Positions 1-4,904 of a DNA stretch of 5,737 nt are shown one piece after another (the first letter of the stretch is position 1; the number at the start of each line of letters is the position of its first letter). The notes under the pieces were generated by a model. It was not told where the DNA came from and did not search any database. It worked only from the letters and a program-made list of their open reading frames with translations. The stretch comes from Rhizorhabdus sp. (GTDB taxonomy: Bacteria; Pseudomonadota; Alphaproteobacteria; Sphingomonadales; Sphingomonadaceae), in contig SCUQ01000171.1 of the NCBI GenBank assembly GCA_004297635.1, positions 1 through 5,737 on the forward strand. The letters are read 5' to 3'. The translations under genes and the position numbers were made by a program.

Positions 1-153
1 GCGGTGAAGGCTTACCTGGCTGGCAAGGGCGTGCCTGACTCGGCGATTGCGACCGAAGCGTTCGGTGAAAGCCGTCCGCTGGTCGACACCGCCGATGGCG
101 TCCGCGAGCCGCAGAACCGTCGCGTCGAAATCACCTTCGGCGCCGGCATGTAA
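1..153 (+). CDS. OmpA-family outer-membrane protein, C-terminal fragment
   Basis: This is the last 50 codons of a gene that begins before the window, read in frame from base 1 to a TAA at 151-153. The fragment contains the end of an OmpA-like peptidoglycan-binding domain: a helix ending in AGKGVP, then the FGESRP strand and turn, then the diagnostic GVREPQNRRVEI segment (residues 33-44 of the fragment), followed by a short TFGAGM tail. Proteins of this family sit in the outer membrane or as lipoproteins and hold the envelope to peptidoglycan through the C-terminal domain. The catalogue residues that bind diaminopimelate lie upstream of what is visible, as does any beta-barrel or lipobox, so whether this is a full OmpA porin-like protein or a Pal-like one cannot be decided. 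A strong terminator follows at 194-222, so this gene ends its transcription unit. Confidence 0.85.
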   Translation, partial: AVKAYLAGKGVPDSAIATEAFGESRPLVDTADGVREPQNRRVEITFGAGM

Positions 154-160
154 GCGGCAT

Positions 161-182
161 CGTCATCGAGCTTTCGATGACG
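161..182 (+). repeat. Perfect 9-bp inverted repeat after the OmpA-family gene
   Basis: CGTCATCGA (161-169) and TCGATGACG (174-182) are exact reverse complements around a 4-nt GCTT loop, starting 7 bp after the stop codon. No T-run follows, so it is not an intrinsic terminator by itself. It sits 11 bp before the real terminator. A role in protecting the mRNA 3' end is possible but inferred. Confidence 0.6.
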
Positions 183-193
183 GGCAAGAATTG

Positions 194-222
194 GGGTCGG
201 CCTTCGGGCCGGCCCTTTTTCT
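194..222 (+). terminator. Intrinsic terminator of the OmpA-family gene
   Basis: The stem is GGGTCGGCC (194-202) with GGCCGGCCC (207-215), nine pairs including one T:G wobble. It closes on a C-TTCG-G tetraloop, which is exceptionally stable as RNA. A TTTTTCTTT tract follows directly (216-224). The orientation and T-run fit termination of + strand transcription coming from the OmpA-family gene, separating it from sodC. Confidence 0.9.
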
Positions 223-288
223 TTGTCTGCAAGACTTTATCGGTCGGCATGCATGCGGCATGATCCGACTCGCCGGGGGCGGCCCATT

Positions 289-294
289 GAGGAG
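289..294 (+). promoter_or_regulatory. Ribosome binding site of sodC
   Basis: GAGGAG lies 6 nt before the ATG at 301. It decides the start: in-frame starts further upstream (from 223) lack a comparable site, would overlap the end of the terminator tail, and would bury the secretion signal. No convincing -35/-10 pair was recognised in the 223-288 stretch. Confidence 0.75.
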
Positions 295-300
295 ACGACC

Positions 301-840
301 ATGTTCAGAGCCTATAATCCCTGTCTCGCCCTGCTGCTGTCGATGCCGGTCGCGATCGCGTCGCCTGTCTTCGCCGGCACCCATGGCGGCCATCACGCCA
401 CCGCCGACATCGTCGATGCGCAGGGCCAGGCCAGGGGCACGGCCATGCTGTCGCAGCACAAGGATGGTATCCACGTCGACGTGAAGGGTAATGGCCTGCC
501 CGCGGGTGTCCATGCGGTCCATGTCCACACCGTCGGCACCTGCACCGGCCCCGACTTCACCAGCGCGGGCGGCCACTGGAATCCCGGACACAAGCAGCAC
601 GGCGCCGAGAATCCGGCGGGCGCGCATATGGGCGACATGCCCAACATGACCGTCGCCGCCAATGGTTCCGGCGAGCTGAAGGCGGTGATCAAGGGTGCGA
701 TGCTGAGCGGCGGCGATGCGCCGTTGTTCGACACCGATGGCGCTGCCATCGTCATCCACGCCGCCGCCGATGACTATAAGACCGATCCTACCGGCAATGC
801 CGGTGGCCGGCTTGCCTGCGGCGTCCTCAAGGCCAAATGA
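301..840 (+). CDS. sodC: Periplasmic Cu,Zn superoxide dismutase
   Basis: The 179-residue protein converts superoxide to hydrogen peroxide and oxygen in the periplasm. Residues 1-25 form a Sec signal peptide (hydrophobic LALLLSMPVAIA core, SPVFA cleavage site). The mature start is histidine-rich (H28, H31, H32). Family ligands are all present by alignment to the known motifs: copper ligands H74 and H76 in GVHAVHVH, bridging H92 in GGHWNP, zinc ligands H100, H109 and D112 (the last two in AHMGDMPN), and copper ligand H153 in IVIHAAADD. The active-site arginine R170 and the disulfide pair C81-C173 are also there, the latter within GGRLACGVL. Length is normal for bacterial SodC. The start is set by GAGGAG 6 nt upstream. 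The stop overlaps the next gene in ATGA, suggesting translational coupling with the phosphatase. Function is firm from the intact ligand set; the physiological role (defence against external superoxide) is family knowledge. Confidence 0.95.
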   Translation: MFRAYNPCLALLLSMPVAIASPVFAGTHGGHHATADIVDAQGQARGTAMLSQHKDGIHVDVKGNGLPAGVHAVHVHTVGTCTGPDFTSAGGHWNPGHKQHGAENPAGAHMGDMPNMTVAANGSGELKAVIKGAMLSGGDAPLFDTDGAAIVIHAAADDYKTDPTGNAGGRLACGVLKAK

Positions 841-1322
841 ACGGCGCCGCGCCGTCCCGCCTGTTGTTCGTCTGCCTTGGCAATATCTGCCGGTCGCCAC
901 TGGCCGAGGGCGCGATGCGGGCGGCGGCGGCGCGGGCGGGCGTGGCGGTGGAGGTGGATTCGGCCGGGACCGGAGACTGGCATGTCGGCCGCCCGCCCGA
1001 TCCGCGCGCCATCGCCACGGCTGCCCGCCATGGCATCGACATCAGCGGGCTGCGCGGGCGTCAGGTGCGGATCGAGGACTTCGATCGGTTCGACCGGCTG
1101 ATCGCCCTCGACGCTGATAATCTCCGAAACCTGCGCCGTCTGGCGCCGCCCTCGGCGGGCGCGCTCCTGTCATTGCTGCTCGATCATGCCCCCGGGCGGC
1201 AGGGACAGGCTGTCGCCGATCCTTATTTCGGCGAGGATGCGGGTTTCGAGACGGCGTGGGCGGATATCATGGCCGGTGTCGATGGCCTGATCGCCGAGCT
1301 CAGGGGTCAGCGCAGCCTGTAG
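837..1322 (+). CDS. Low-molecular-weight protein tyrosine phosphatase
   Basis: The 161-residue cytoplasmic enzyme is predicted to hydrolyse phosphotyrosine in proteins. The N-terminus carries the P-loop CLGNICRS, with nucleophile C13, a second cysteine C18 and phosphate-binding R19 (CX5R). The general acid is D128 in the ADPYFG motif. Between them are the family SAGTGDWHVG stretch (42-51, preceded by D41) and the DPRA motif (55-58). Length is typical of the family. The start ATG lies in the ATGA overlap with the sodC stop (837-840) and has no strong separate ribosome site, so it probably relies on ribosomes ending sodC. In many bacteria such phosphatases (Wzb, Etp, YwlE types) act on capsule tyrosine kinases or on protein arginine phosphate; no kinase is visible here, so the partner is unknown. 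Its last 16 bp overlap the convergent gene at 1307-1840. No terminator is visible after it. Confidence 0.93.
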   Translation: MNGAAPSRLLFVCLGNICRSPLAEGAMRAAAARAGVAVEVDSAGTGDWHVGRPPDPRAIATAARHGIDISGLRGRQVRIEDFDRFDRLIALDADNLRNLRRLAPPSAGALLSLLLDHAPGRQGQAVADPYFGEDAGFETAWADIMAGVDGLIAELRGQRSL

Positions 1323-1840
1323 CGCGCGATCGCCGAATAGACCGGGCCGCTCGCGCCCAGCACGCTTTCGTAGAGCAGGAAGTGGTCGAACCGTGCCTCG
1401 ATCGGGGCGGGCCAGAGGTGCGCCATCGGCAAGCCATCTGACGGTGCCGGGCCGCGGGTGAAGCGGGCGAGGGTGATGTGGGGGACGAAGGCGCGCTGTT
1501 CCGGCGGGATTCCGGCGCGCGACAGCGCCACGGTAACGGCGGCATGGAGCGAGCGGACCGGCTGGTGCGGGGCGACGCCCGCCCAGATATTGTCGATCCG
1601 GCCGCGCCTGTCGAAATATCCGATCCCGTCCAGGCGCAGATCGAAGGGAGGATGCGATACAGAGCCCAGCGCCGCCGCGACATCTTCCGCGACATGGCGA
1701 TCGACCTCGCCGATGAAGCGCAGCGTAAGGTGCAGCAAATCGTCATCTTGCCATCGTGCTCCCGCCATATCGGCCGTCAGGCCGAGCAGCGCTTCGCGCA
1801 TCTGCGGCGGCGGACGGAGGGCGACGAAAAGTCGGTGCAT
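1307..1840 (-). CDS. thpR: RNA 2',3'-cyclic phosphodiesterase (2H family)
   Basis: The 177-residue protein belongs to the 2H phosphoesterase superfamily, also called LigT. These enzymes open 2',3'-cyclic phosphate ends of RNA to 2'-phosphates and can reversibly join tRNA halves by 2'-5' linkages in vitro; their cellular role is poorly defined. The two catalytic HxTx motifs are intact: HLTL at residues 37-40 followed by RFIGEV, and HITL at 121-124 followed by ARF. The start MHRLFVALRPP is the characteristic first strand of the family, which fixes the ATG at 1840; the upstream ribosome site is weak. The length is typical. The gene stands alone on the - strand, convergent with the phosphatase gene (16-bp overlap) and divergent from the BI-1 gene, sharing the 175-bp intergenic region with it. 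Assignment to the family is secure, the exact substrate is not. Confidence 0.92.
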   Translation of the reverse strand: MHRLFVALRPPPQMREALLGLTADMAGARWQDDDLLHLTLRFIGEVDRHVAEDVAAALGSVSHPPFDLRLDGIGYFDRRGRIDNIWAGVAPHQPVRSLHAAVTVALSRAGIPPEQRAFVPHITLARFTRGPAPSDGLPMAHLWPAPIEARFDHFLLYESVLGASGPVYSAIARYRLR

Positions 1841-1903
1841 GGTCGTGGATCACCGTGTGGACAGCGGTTCTTGCACCTGATGTCGCGCAATGTGACGGTA
1901 ACG

Positions 1904-1941
1904 CAAGCGGCTTCGACCCGGTTTAACGCGTGATCCGCTTG
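1904..1941. repeat. Inverted repeat CAAGCGG / CCGCTTG in the divergent intergenic region
   Basis: CAAGCGG (1904-1910) and CCGCTTG (1935-1941) are exact reverse complements separated by 24 bp. The right arm overlaps the candidate -35 box of the BI-1 gene, so it could be an operator. A seven-base match is short enough to arise by chance in GC-rich DNA. Confidence 0.25.
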
Positions 1942-1969
1942 AAAAGCCGTCCGAATGCGCCGATATTAC
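1939..1969 (+). promoter_or_regulatory. Candidate sigma-70-type promoter of the BI-1 gene
   Basis: TTGAAA (1939-1944) is followed after 17 bp by GATATT (1962-1967); the alternative -10 TATTAC (1964-1969) would give a 19-bp spacer. This is the most AT-rich patch of the intergenic region and would give a leader of roughly 40 nt before the ATG at 2016. The match is moderate and was judged by eye. Confidence 0.4.
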
Positions 1970-1976
1970 AGCTTGG

Positions 1977-1999
1977 GCGGGCAAGTCCCCGCTTTTATT
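1977..1999 (+). promoter_or_regulatory. Terminator-like hairpin in the BI-1 leader
   Basis: GCGGG (1977-1981) can pair with CCCGC (1988-1992) over a 6-nt loop, and TTTTATT (1993-1999) follows at once, running into the ribosome binding site GGAGAG (2000-2005). An alternative, mutually exclusive pairing of CTTG (1972-1975) with CAAG (1982-1985) exists. The stem is only 5 bp, so attenuation or RBS control is a hypothesis. Confidence 0.3.
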
Positions 2000-2015
2000 G
2001 GAGAGTGTTTCTACC

Positions 2016-2744
2016 ATGGCAAACTGGTCTGACCCCCGAGTGAGTGCCGCGCCCGCCGCGACAAGGCCGGGTGTGGCCGACGCAGCCTTCGACGCGGGCC
2101 TGCGGTCATACATGCTCTCGATCTACAATTACATGGCGTCGGGCGTGCTGCTTACCGGCATCGTCGCTCTTCTCTTCGCCGAATCCGGCATGGCGGCCCA
2201 GCTGTTCGCGACGCCGCTCCGCTGGCTGATCGTTCTCGCGCCGCTCGGCTTCGTCATGGTGCTGAGCTTCGGCATCAACAAGCTGTCGACCACGGCGGCG
2301 CAGGGCCTGTTCTGGGCCTTCGCAGCGGTGATGGGCCTGTCGATGTCGTCGCTGTTCCTGGCCTATACCGGCTCGTCGATCGCGATCACCTTCTTCGCGA
2401 CCGCGACGGCTTTCGCCTCGCTCAGCCTGTGGGGCTACACCACGAAGAAGGATCTGTCGGGCTTCGGCACCTTCCTGATCATGGGCGTCGTCGGCCTGCT
2501 GGTGGCTTCGCTGCTCAACATCTTCTTCAAGTCGCCGGCGCTCAACCTGGCGATCAGCGCGATCGGCGTGCTGCTCTTCGCGGGCCTCACTGCCTATGAC
2601 ACGCAGAAGATCAAGAGCCTGTACTATCACGTCGCCGGTACCGATTTCGCCGGCAAGTCGGTGGTGATGGGTGCGCTCACCCTCTATCTCGACTTCGTCA
2701 ACATGTTCACCTTCCTGCTGCAGTTCCTCGGCGACCGCCGCTGA
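2016..2744 (+). CDS. Bax inhibitor-1/YccA family integral membrane protein
   Basis: The 242-residue inner-membrane protein has a polar N-terminal tail of about 34 residues and seven hydrophobic segments, at roughly 35-55, 69-88, 96-117, 121-139, 151-171, 177-193 and 214-237. The family signature GLTAYDTQKIK (190-200) lies at the end of the sixth helix, and LYLDFVNMF (223-231) is the conserved last helix. In the structurally studied Bacillus member YetJ, an aspartate pair in these two positions gates a pH-sensitive calcium leak; D195 and D226 correspond here. In E. coli, YccA modulates the FtsH protease. Which role applies is not visible. The ATG at 2016 is preceded by GGAGAG at 2000-2005 (10-nt spacing); an in-frame TTG at 1998 overlaps that site and is less likely. 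The gene appears monocistronic, with its own candidate promoter and a perfect terminator after it. Confidence 0.93.
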   Translation: MANWSDPRVSAAPAATRPGVADAAFDAGLRSYMLSIYNYMASGVLLTGIVALLFAESGMAAQLFATPLRWLIVLAPLGFVMVLSFGINKLSTTAAQGLFWAFAAVMGLSMSSLFLAYTGSSIAITFFATATAFASLSLWGYTTKKDLSGFGTFLIMGVVGLLVASLLNIFFKSPALNLAISAIGVLLFAGLTAYDTQKIKSLYYHVAGTDFAGKSVVMGALTLYLDFVNMFTFLLQFLGDRR

Positions 2745-2768
2745 TCCCGCACAGGCTGGAGGAGATCG

Positions 2769-2799
2769 AAGGCCCGGTGGAAACACCGGGCCTTTTTCT
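2769..2799 (+). terminator. Intrinsic terminator of the BI-1 gene
   Basis: GGCCCGGTG (2771-2779) and CACCGGGCC (2784-2792) form a perfect 9-bp stem around a GAAA tetraloop; AA at 2769-2770 can also pair with the first two T's. TTTTTCTTT follows (2793-2801). It begins 26 bp after the BI-1 stop and separates that gene from the glycosyltransferase gene. Confidence 0.93.
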
Positions 2800-2838
2800 T
2801 TGTCCTCCGCGCGCTATGCTCGAAGGGCAGGGGGCTTG

Positions 2839-3564
2839 ATGGATTATCTGGGTCTGAGCTTCGAACAGCTGGACGAGACGGCGGTGGTGTCCCTCCTGCG
2901 CAGCCGCCGCGCCGAGATGGCGTTCGCCTATCTCGTCACGCCCAATGTCGACCATGTGGTGCGCCTGTCCAAACTCCCGCGTGAGGCGCCGGAGCGCCGC
3001 GCCTATCGGCTGGCGGCGTGGCGCCTGTGCGACAGCCGGATACTGTCGCTGCTGGCCTCGCTCCAGGGCATCCGCCTGCCGGTGGTGCCCGGCAGCGACA
3101 TCGTCGTGCGGCTGATCCGCGATGTGCTCGTGGCCGGCGACCGGGTCTGCCTGATCGGCGGAGAGCCCGGCGATGCGGACATGCTGCGCGATCTGCGCCC
3201 CGATGTGGTCATCCTCCAGCATATCCCGCCGATGGCGCTGCGCGACAACGCTGCGGCCAGGACCGCCGCTGCCCGATTTTCGGTGGATGCCGACGCGCGC
3301 TTCACCCTGATCGCCGTCGGATCGCCGCAACAGGAACTGATCGCCGCGGAGATCCGGGATATCGAGCATGGCCGGGGCACCGGGCTCTGCATAGGCGCGT
3401 CGATCGACTATCTGGCGGGCCGCGAGAACCGGGCGCCCCGCTGGATGCAGCGGCTCGCGCTCGAATGGCTGCATCGGCTGCTCAGCAATCCTCGCCGGAT
3501 GTGGCGGCGCTATCTGGTCGACGGACCGCGCATCTTCCTGCTGGCCTGGCGCTTCAGGCGCTGA
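2839..3564 (+). CDS. WecG/TagA/CpsF-family glycosyltransferase (GT26)
   Basis: The 241-residue protein belongs to the family that transfers a sugar, often an N-acetylmannosamine-type residue, from a nucleotide donor to a lipid-linked acceptor at the inner membrane during polysaccharide, teichoic-acid linkage or enterobacterial-common-antigen synthesis. Signature segments appear in order: TPNVDHVV (34-41), the probable catalytic aspartate D65 in CDSRIL (the usual family form is ADG), PGSD (84-87), HIPPM (128-132), AVGSPQQE (159-166), GASIDYLAGRENRAPRWMQR (186-205, with RAPRWMQR as the hallmark) and the basic C-terminal appendage with NPRRMWRRYLV, thought to contact membrane. The ATG at 2839 has AGGGGG 4 nt upstream and AAGGG 11 nt upstream; a longer reading would run through the terminator into the BI-1 gene and is rejected. 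Donor and acceptor cannot be told from sequence. The nearby convergent epimerase gene supports a surface-polysaccharide role. Confidence 0.9.
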   Translation: MDYLGLSFEQLDETAVVSLLRSRRAEMAFAYLVTPNVDHVVRLSKLPREAPERRAYRLAAWRLCDSRILSLLASLQGIRLPVVPGSDIVVRLIRDVLVAGDRVCLIGGEPGDADMLRDLRPDVVILQHIPPMALRDNAAARTAAARFSVDADARFTLIAVGSPQQELIAAEIRDIEHGRGTGLCIGASIDYLAGRENRAPRWMQRLALEWLHRLLSNPRRMWRRYLVDGPRIFLLAWRFRR

Positions 3565-3585
3565 CCGATCGACGATAGGCGGCCC

Positions 3586-3607
3586 CGGCCGGGTATTGGC
3601 CCGGTCG
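3586..3607. other. GC-rich hairpin between convergent genes
   Basis: CGGCCGGG (3586-3593) pairs with CCCGGTCG (3600-3607), eight pairs with one G:T, around TATTGG. It lies in the 69-bp gap between the glycosyltransferase stop and the hydrolase stop. No T-run follows on either strand, so a classical intrinsic terminator is not supported, though a bidirectional transcription barrier is possible. Confidence 0.35.
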
Positions 3608-3633
3608 AGCCGGAGCCGTTCCCGTCGCGACGC

Positions 3634-4515
3634 TTAGGCCAGCTTCTCCCGGAAGAAGGCGATCGTGCGATCCCAGGCGAGGCTGGCCGCCGCCGCATCA
3701 TAGCGCGCGGCCGACGTATCATTGTGGAAGGCATGCTGGGTGCCGGGATAATCGAAGCGGCGGACATCGGCATGGGCCGCCTGCAGCGCGGCTACCCAGG
3801 GCGCGGCACCGGCATTCACCCGGTCGTCGGTCCCGGCATAGTGCAGCATCAGCGCGGCCTTGACCTTCCCCGCCTCGACGGGCGGCGGCGGTGGGCCATA
3901 GAAGGCGACGGCCGCCTGCAGCTTCGGCCCGGCGGCGACCGCGAGGCGATTGGCCATTGCCCCGCCCCAGCAGAAGCCGACGGTGCCGACCTTACCGTTG
4001 AGAAGCTTGTTTGCCGCCAGCCAGTCGATCGTCGCGACCCCATCGGCGGTGGCCGCAGCGAGGTCGAGCGCGCCGATCATTCTGCGCGCCTCGTCCTCAT
4101 CCTTGGGGGTGCCGCCGACAGGCGCCAGGAAATCGAGCGCAACGCCGACGAAGCCCGCCACCGCGAGCCGCCGGGCGACATCCTTCGTATAGGGCTGCAG
4201 CCCGCGATTCTCATGTACCACCAGCACCGCTGCCGGCTTTTTCCTGTGCTTCCTGGGGATCGCCATATAGCCGAACAGCTTGTGGCCGCCGGCGCCGGCC
4301 CAATGGACCATCTTCGCGTCGACCCGCTTGTCATCCTCGGCGATCAGCGCCGCCGCCGCCGGATCGGCGGCGATCGTCGCCACCAGCATCTGCGCGGCGG
4401 CGGCGCTGCCCGCCAGCTTCGTCATGTCGGCCATGAACCCCCGCCGGTCCTGCGCGCCATGGGTGAAGCGATCGTAGAGCGCGATCGCGCGGGCCTTCAG
4501 ATCCTCATCGTCCAT
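3634..4515 (-). CDS. Dienelactone hydrolase family protein with Tat-like N-terminus
   Basis: The 293-residue alpha/beta hydrolase has an N-terminal extension of about 65 residues followed by a dienelactone-hydrolase domain (about 66-293). The Cys-His-Asp triad is recognisable: nucleophile C182 in GFCWGG (180-185), D230 in AGTDDRV, H261 in TQHAFHND; E102 in VVHENRGL is the glutamate that tunes the cysteine in the family. The extension contains DRRGFMADMTKLAGSAAAA (23-41), which resembles a twin-arginine signal placed about 22 residues in, as in YghX-like proteins, so export is possible but unproven. A run of five prolines (208-212) lies after the AFYG strand. The classical enzyme cleaves dienelactone in chloroaromatic breakdown; no such pathway genes are present, so the substrate is unknown. 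The ATG has AAAGGG 8 nt upstream and begins 19 bp after the lipoprotein stop, which implies co-transcription. Confidence 0.9.
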   Translation of the reverse strand: MDDEDLKARAIALYDRFTHGAQDRRGFMADMTKLAGSAAAAQMLVATIAADPAAAALIAEDDKRVDAKMVHWAGAGGHKLFGYMAIPRKHRKKPAAVLVVHENRGLQPYTKDVARRLAVAGFVGVALDFLAPVGGTPKDEDEARRMIGALDLAAATADGVATIDWLAANKLLNGKVGTVGFCWGGAMANRLAVAAGPKLQAAVAFYGPPPPPVEAGKVKAALMLHYAGTDDRVNAGAAPWVAALQAAHADVRRFDYPGTQHAFHNDTSAARYDAAAASLAWDRTIAFFREKLA

Positions 4516-4534
4516 CGTTCGGGCCCTTTCCCTG

Positions 4535-4900
4535 TCATGCGCCCGGCGTGGGTGCGGTCGTCGGCGGCGCCGCGGCGGGTGTCACCGGCTGCGGCACCAC
4601 CAGCGGCGGCGGAGCCGCTACCGGGGCGGCGGCATTGCCGCCATCGGCCTCAACGGATTCGTGCGCTTCCGGTTTCGCGATGCGCACCACCGCGCCGCCG
4701 TCACGCGGCATGCCGCCCGCGTCGCCGGTCGCCGCGTCGATCGCGGTTATCTGGTCGGACTTGTCGACCGGCAGCGCATAATCCTCGATGCTCGTCGCGA
4801 TCTGCGGGCCGCTGCTGTCGGCCTCGGGGGCCTTGGCGGCCTCCTTCCCGCAGGCGGACAGCGCGAGCAGCATCAAGCCGGACAGCAGCGAACGGTGCAT
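4535..4900 (-). CDS. Small uncharacterised lipoprotein, Pro/Ala-rich C-terminus
   Basis: I do not recognise a named family. The 121-residue product starts with a lipoprotein signal, MHRSLLSGLMLLALSAC, with the lipobox LSAC giving lipidated C17; the next residues G18 and K19 carry no inner-membrane retention aspartate, so outer-membrane anchoring is expected. Residues 18-33 are a charged, alanine-rich linker, 34-79 are a modest conserved-looking segment (SIEDYALPVDKSDQITAID, then GGAVVRIAKP), and 90-121 are almost only Pro, Ala, Val and Thr, likely disordered. An upstream in-frame ATG at 4915 would add five residues and overlap the epimerase gene by 11 bp; the ATG at 4900 is preferred because GGGG (4910-4913 on the opposite strand) lies 9 nt before it, leaving a 4-bp gap. 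The position between epimerase and hydrolase suggests one operon, but gives no function. Confidence 0.75.
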   Translation of the reverse strand: MHRSLLSGLMLLALSACGKEAAKAPEADSSGPQIATSIEDYALPVDKSDQITAIDAATGDAGGMPRDGGAVVRIAKPEAHESVEADGGNAAAPVAAPPPLVVPQPVTPAAAPPTTAPTPGA

Positions 4901-4904
4901 TCGG

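Noticed and set aside
247..256. GCATGCATGC palindrome upstream of sodC as an operator
   Set aside because: It is a perfect 10-bp palindrome but made of a simple alternating GCAT unit, not linked to a recognisable promoter, and matches no regulator site I know.
163..900. A 245-codon open frame on the - strand opposite sodC
   Set aside because: It would run through the terminator and antisense to all SodC metal ligands; composition is that of a GC-rich shadow with no known motif.
2106..2786. A 226-codon open frame on the - strand opposite the BI-1 gene
   Set aside because: It is very rich in Arg, Glu, Gln and Ala, as expected for the complement of a hydrophobic membrane-protein gene, and it starts inside the terminator hairpin.
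2815..2820. TATGCT as a -10 box for the glycosyltransferase gene
   Set aside because: No acceptable -35 lies 16-18 bp upstream; that position is the terminator's T-run. The gene's promoter remains unidentified, and read-through may supply it.
2671..2838. Upstream extension of the glycosyltransferase reading frame into the BI-1 gene
   Set aside because: It would cross a perfect intrinsic terminator, and the added residues are low-complexity Ser/Cys-rich. The ATG at 2839 has a good ribosome site and the family-typical start.
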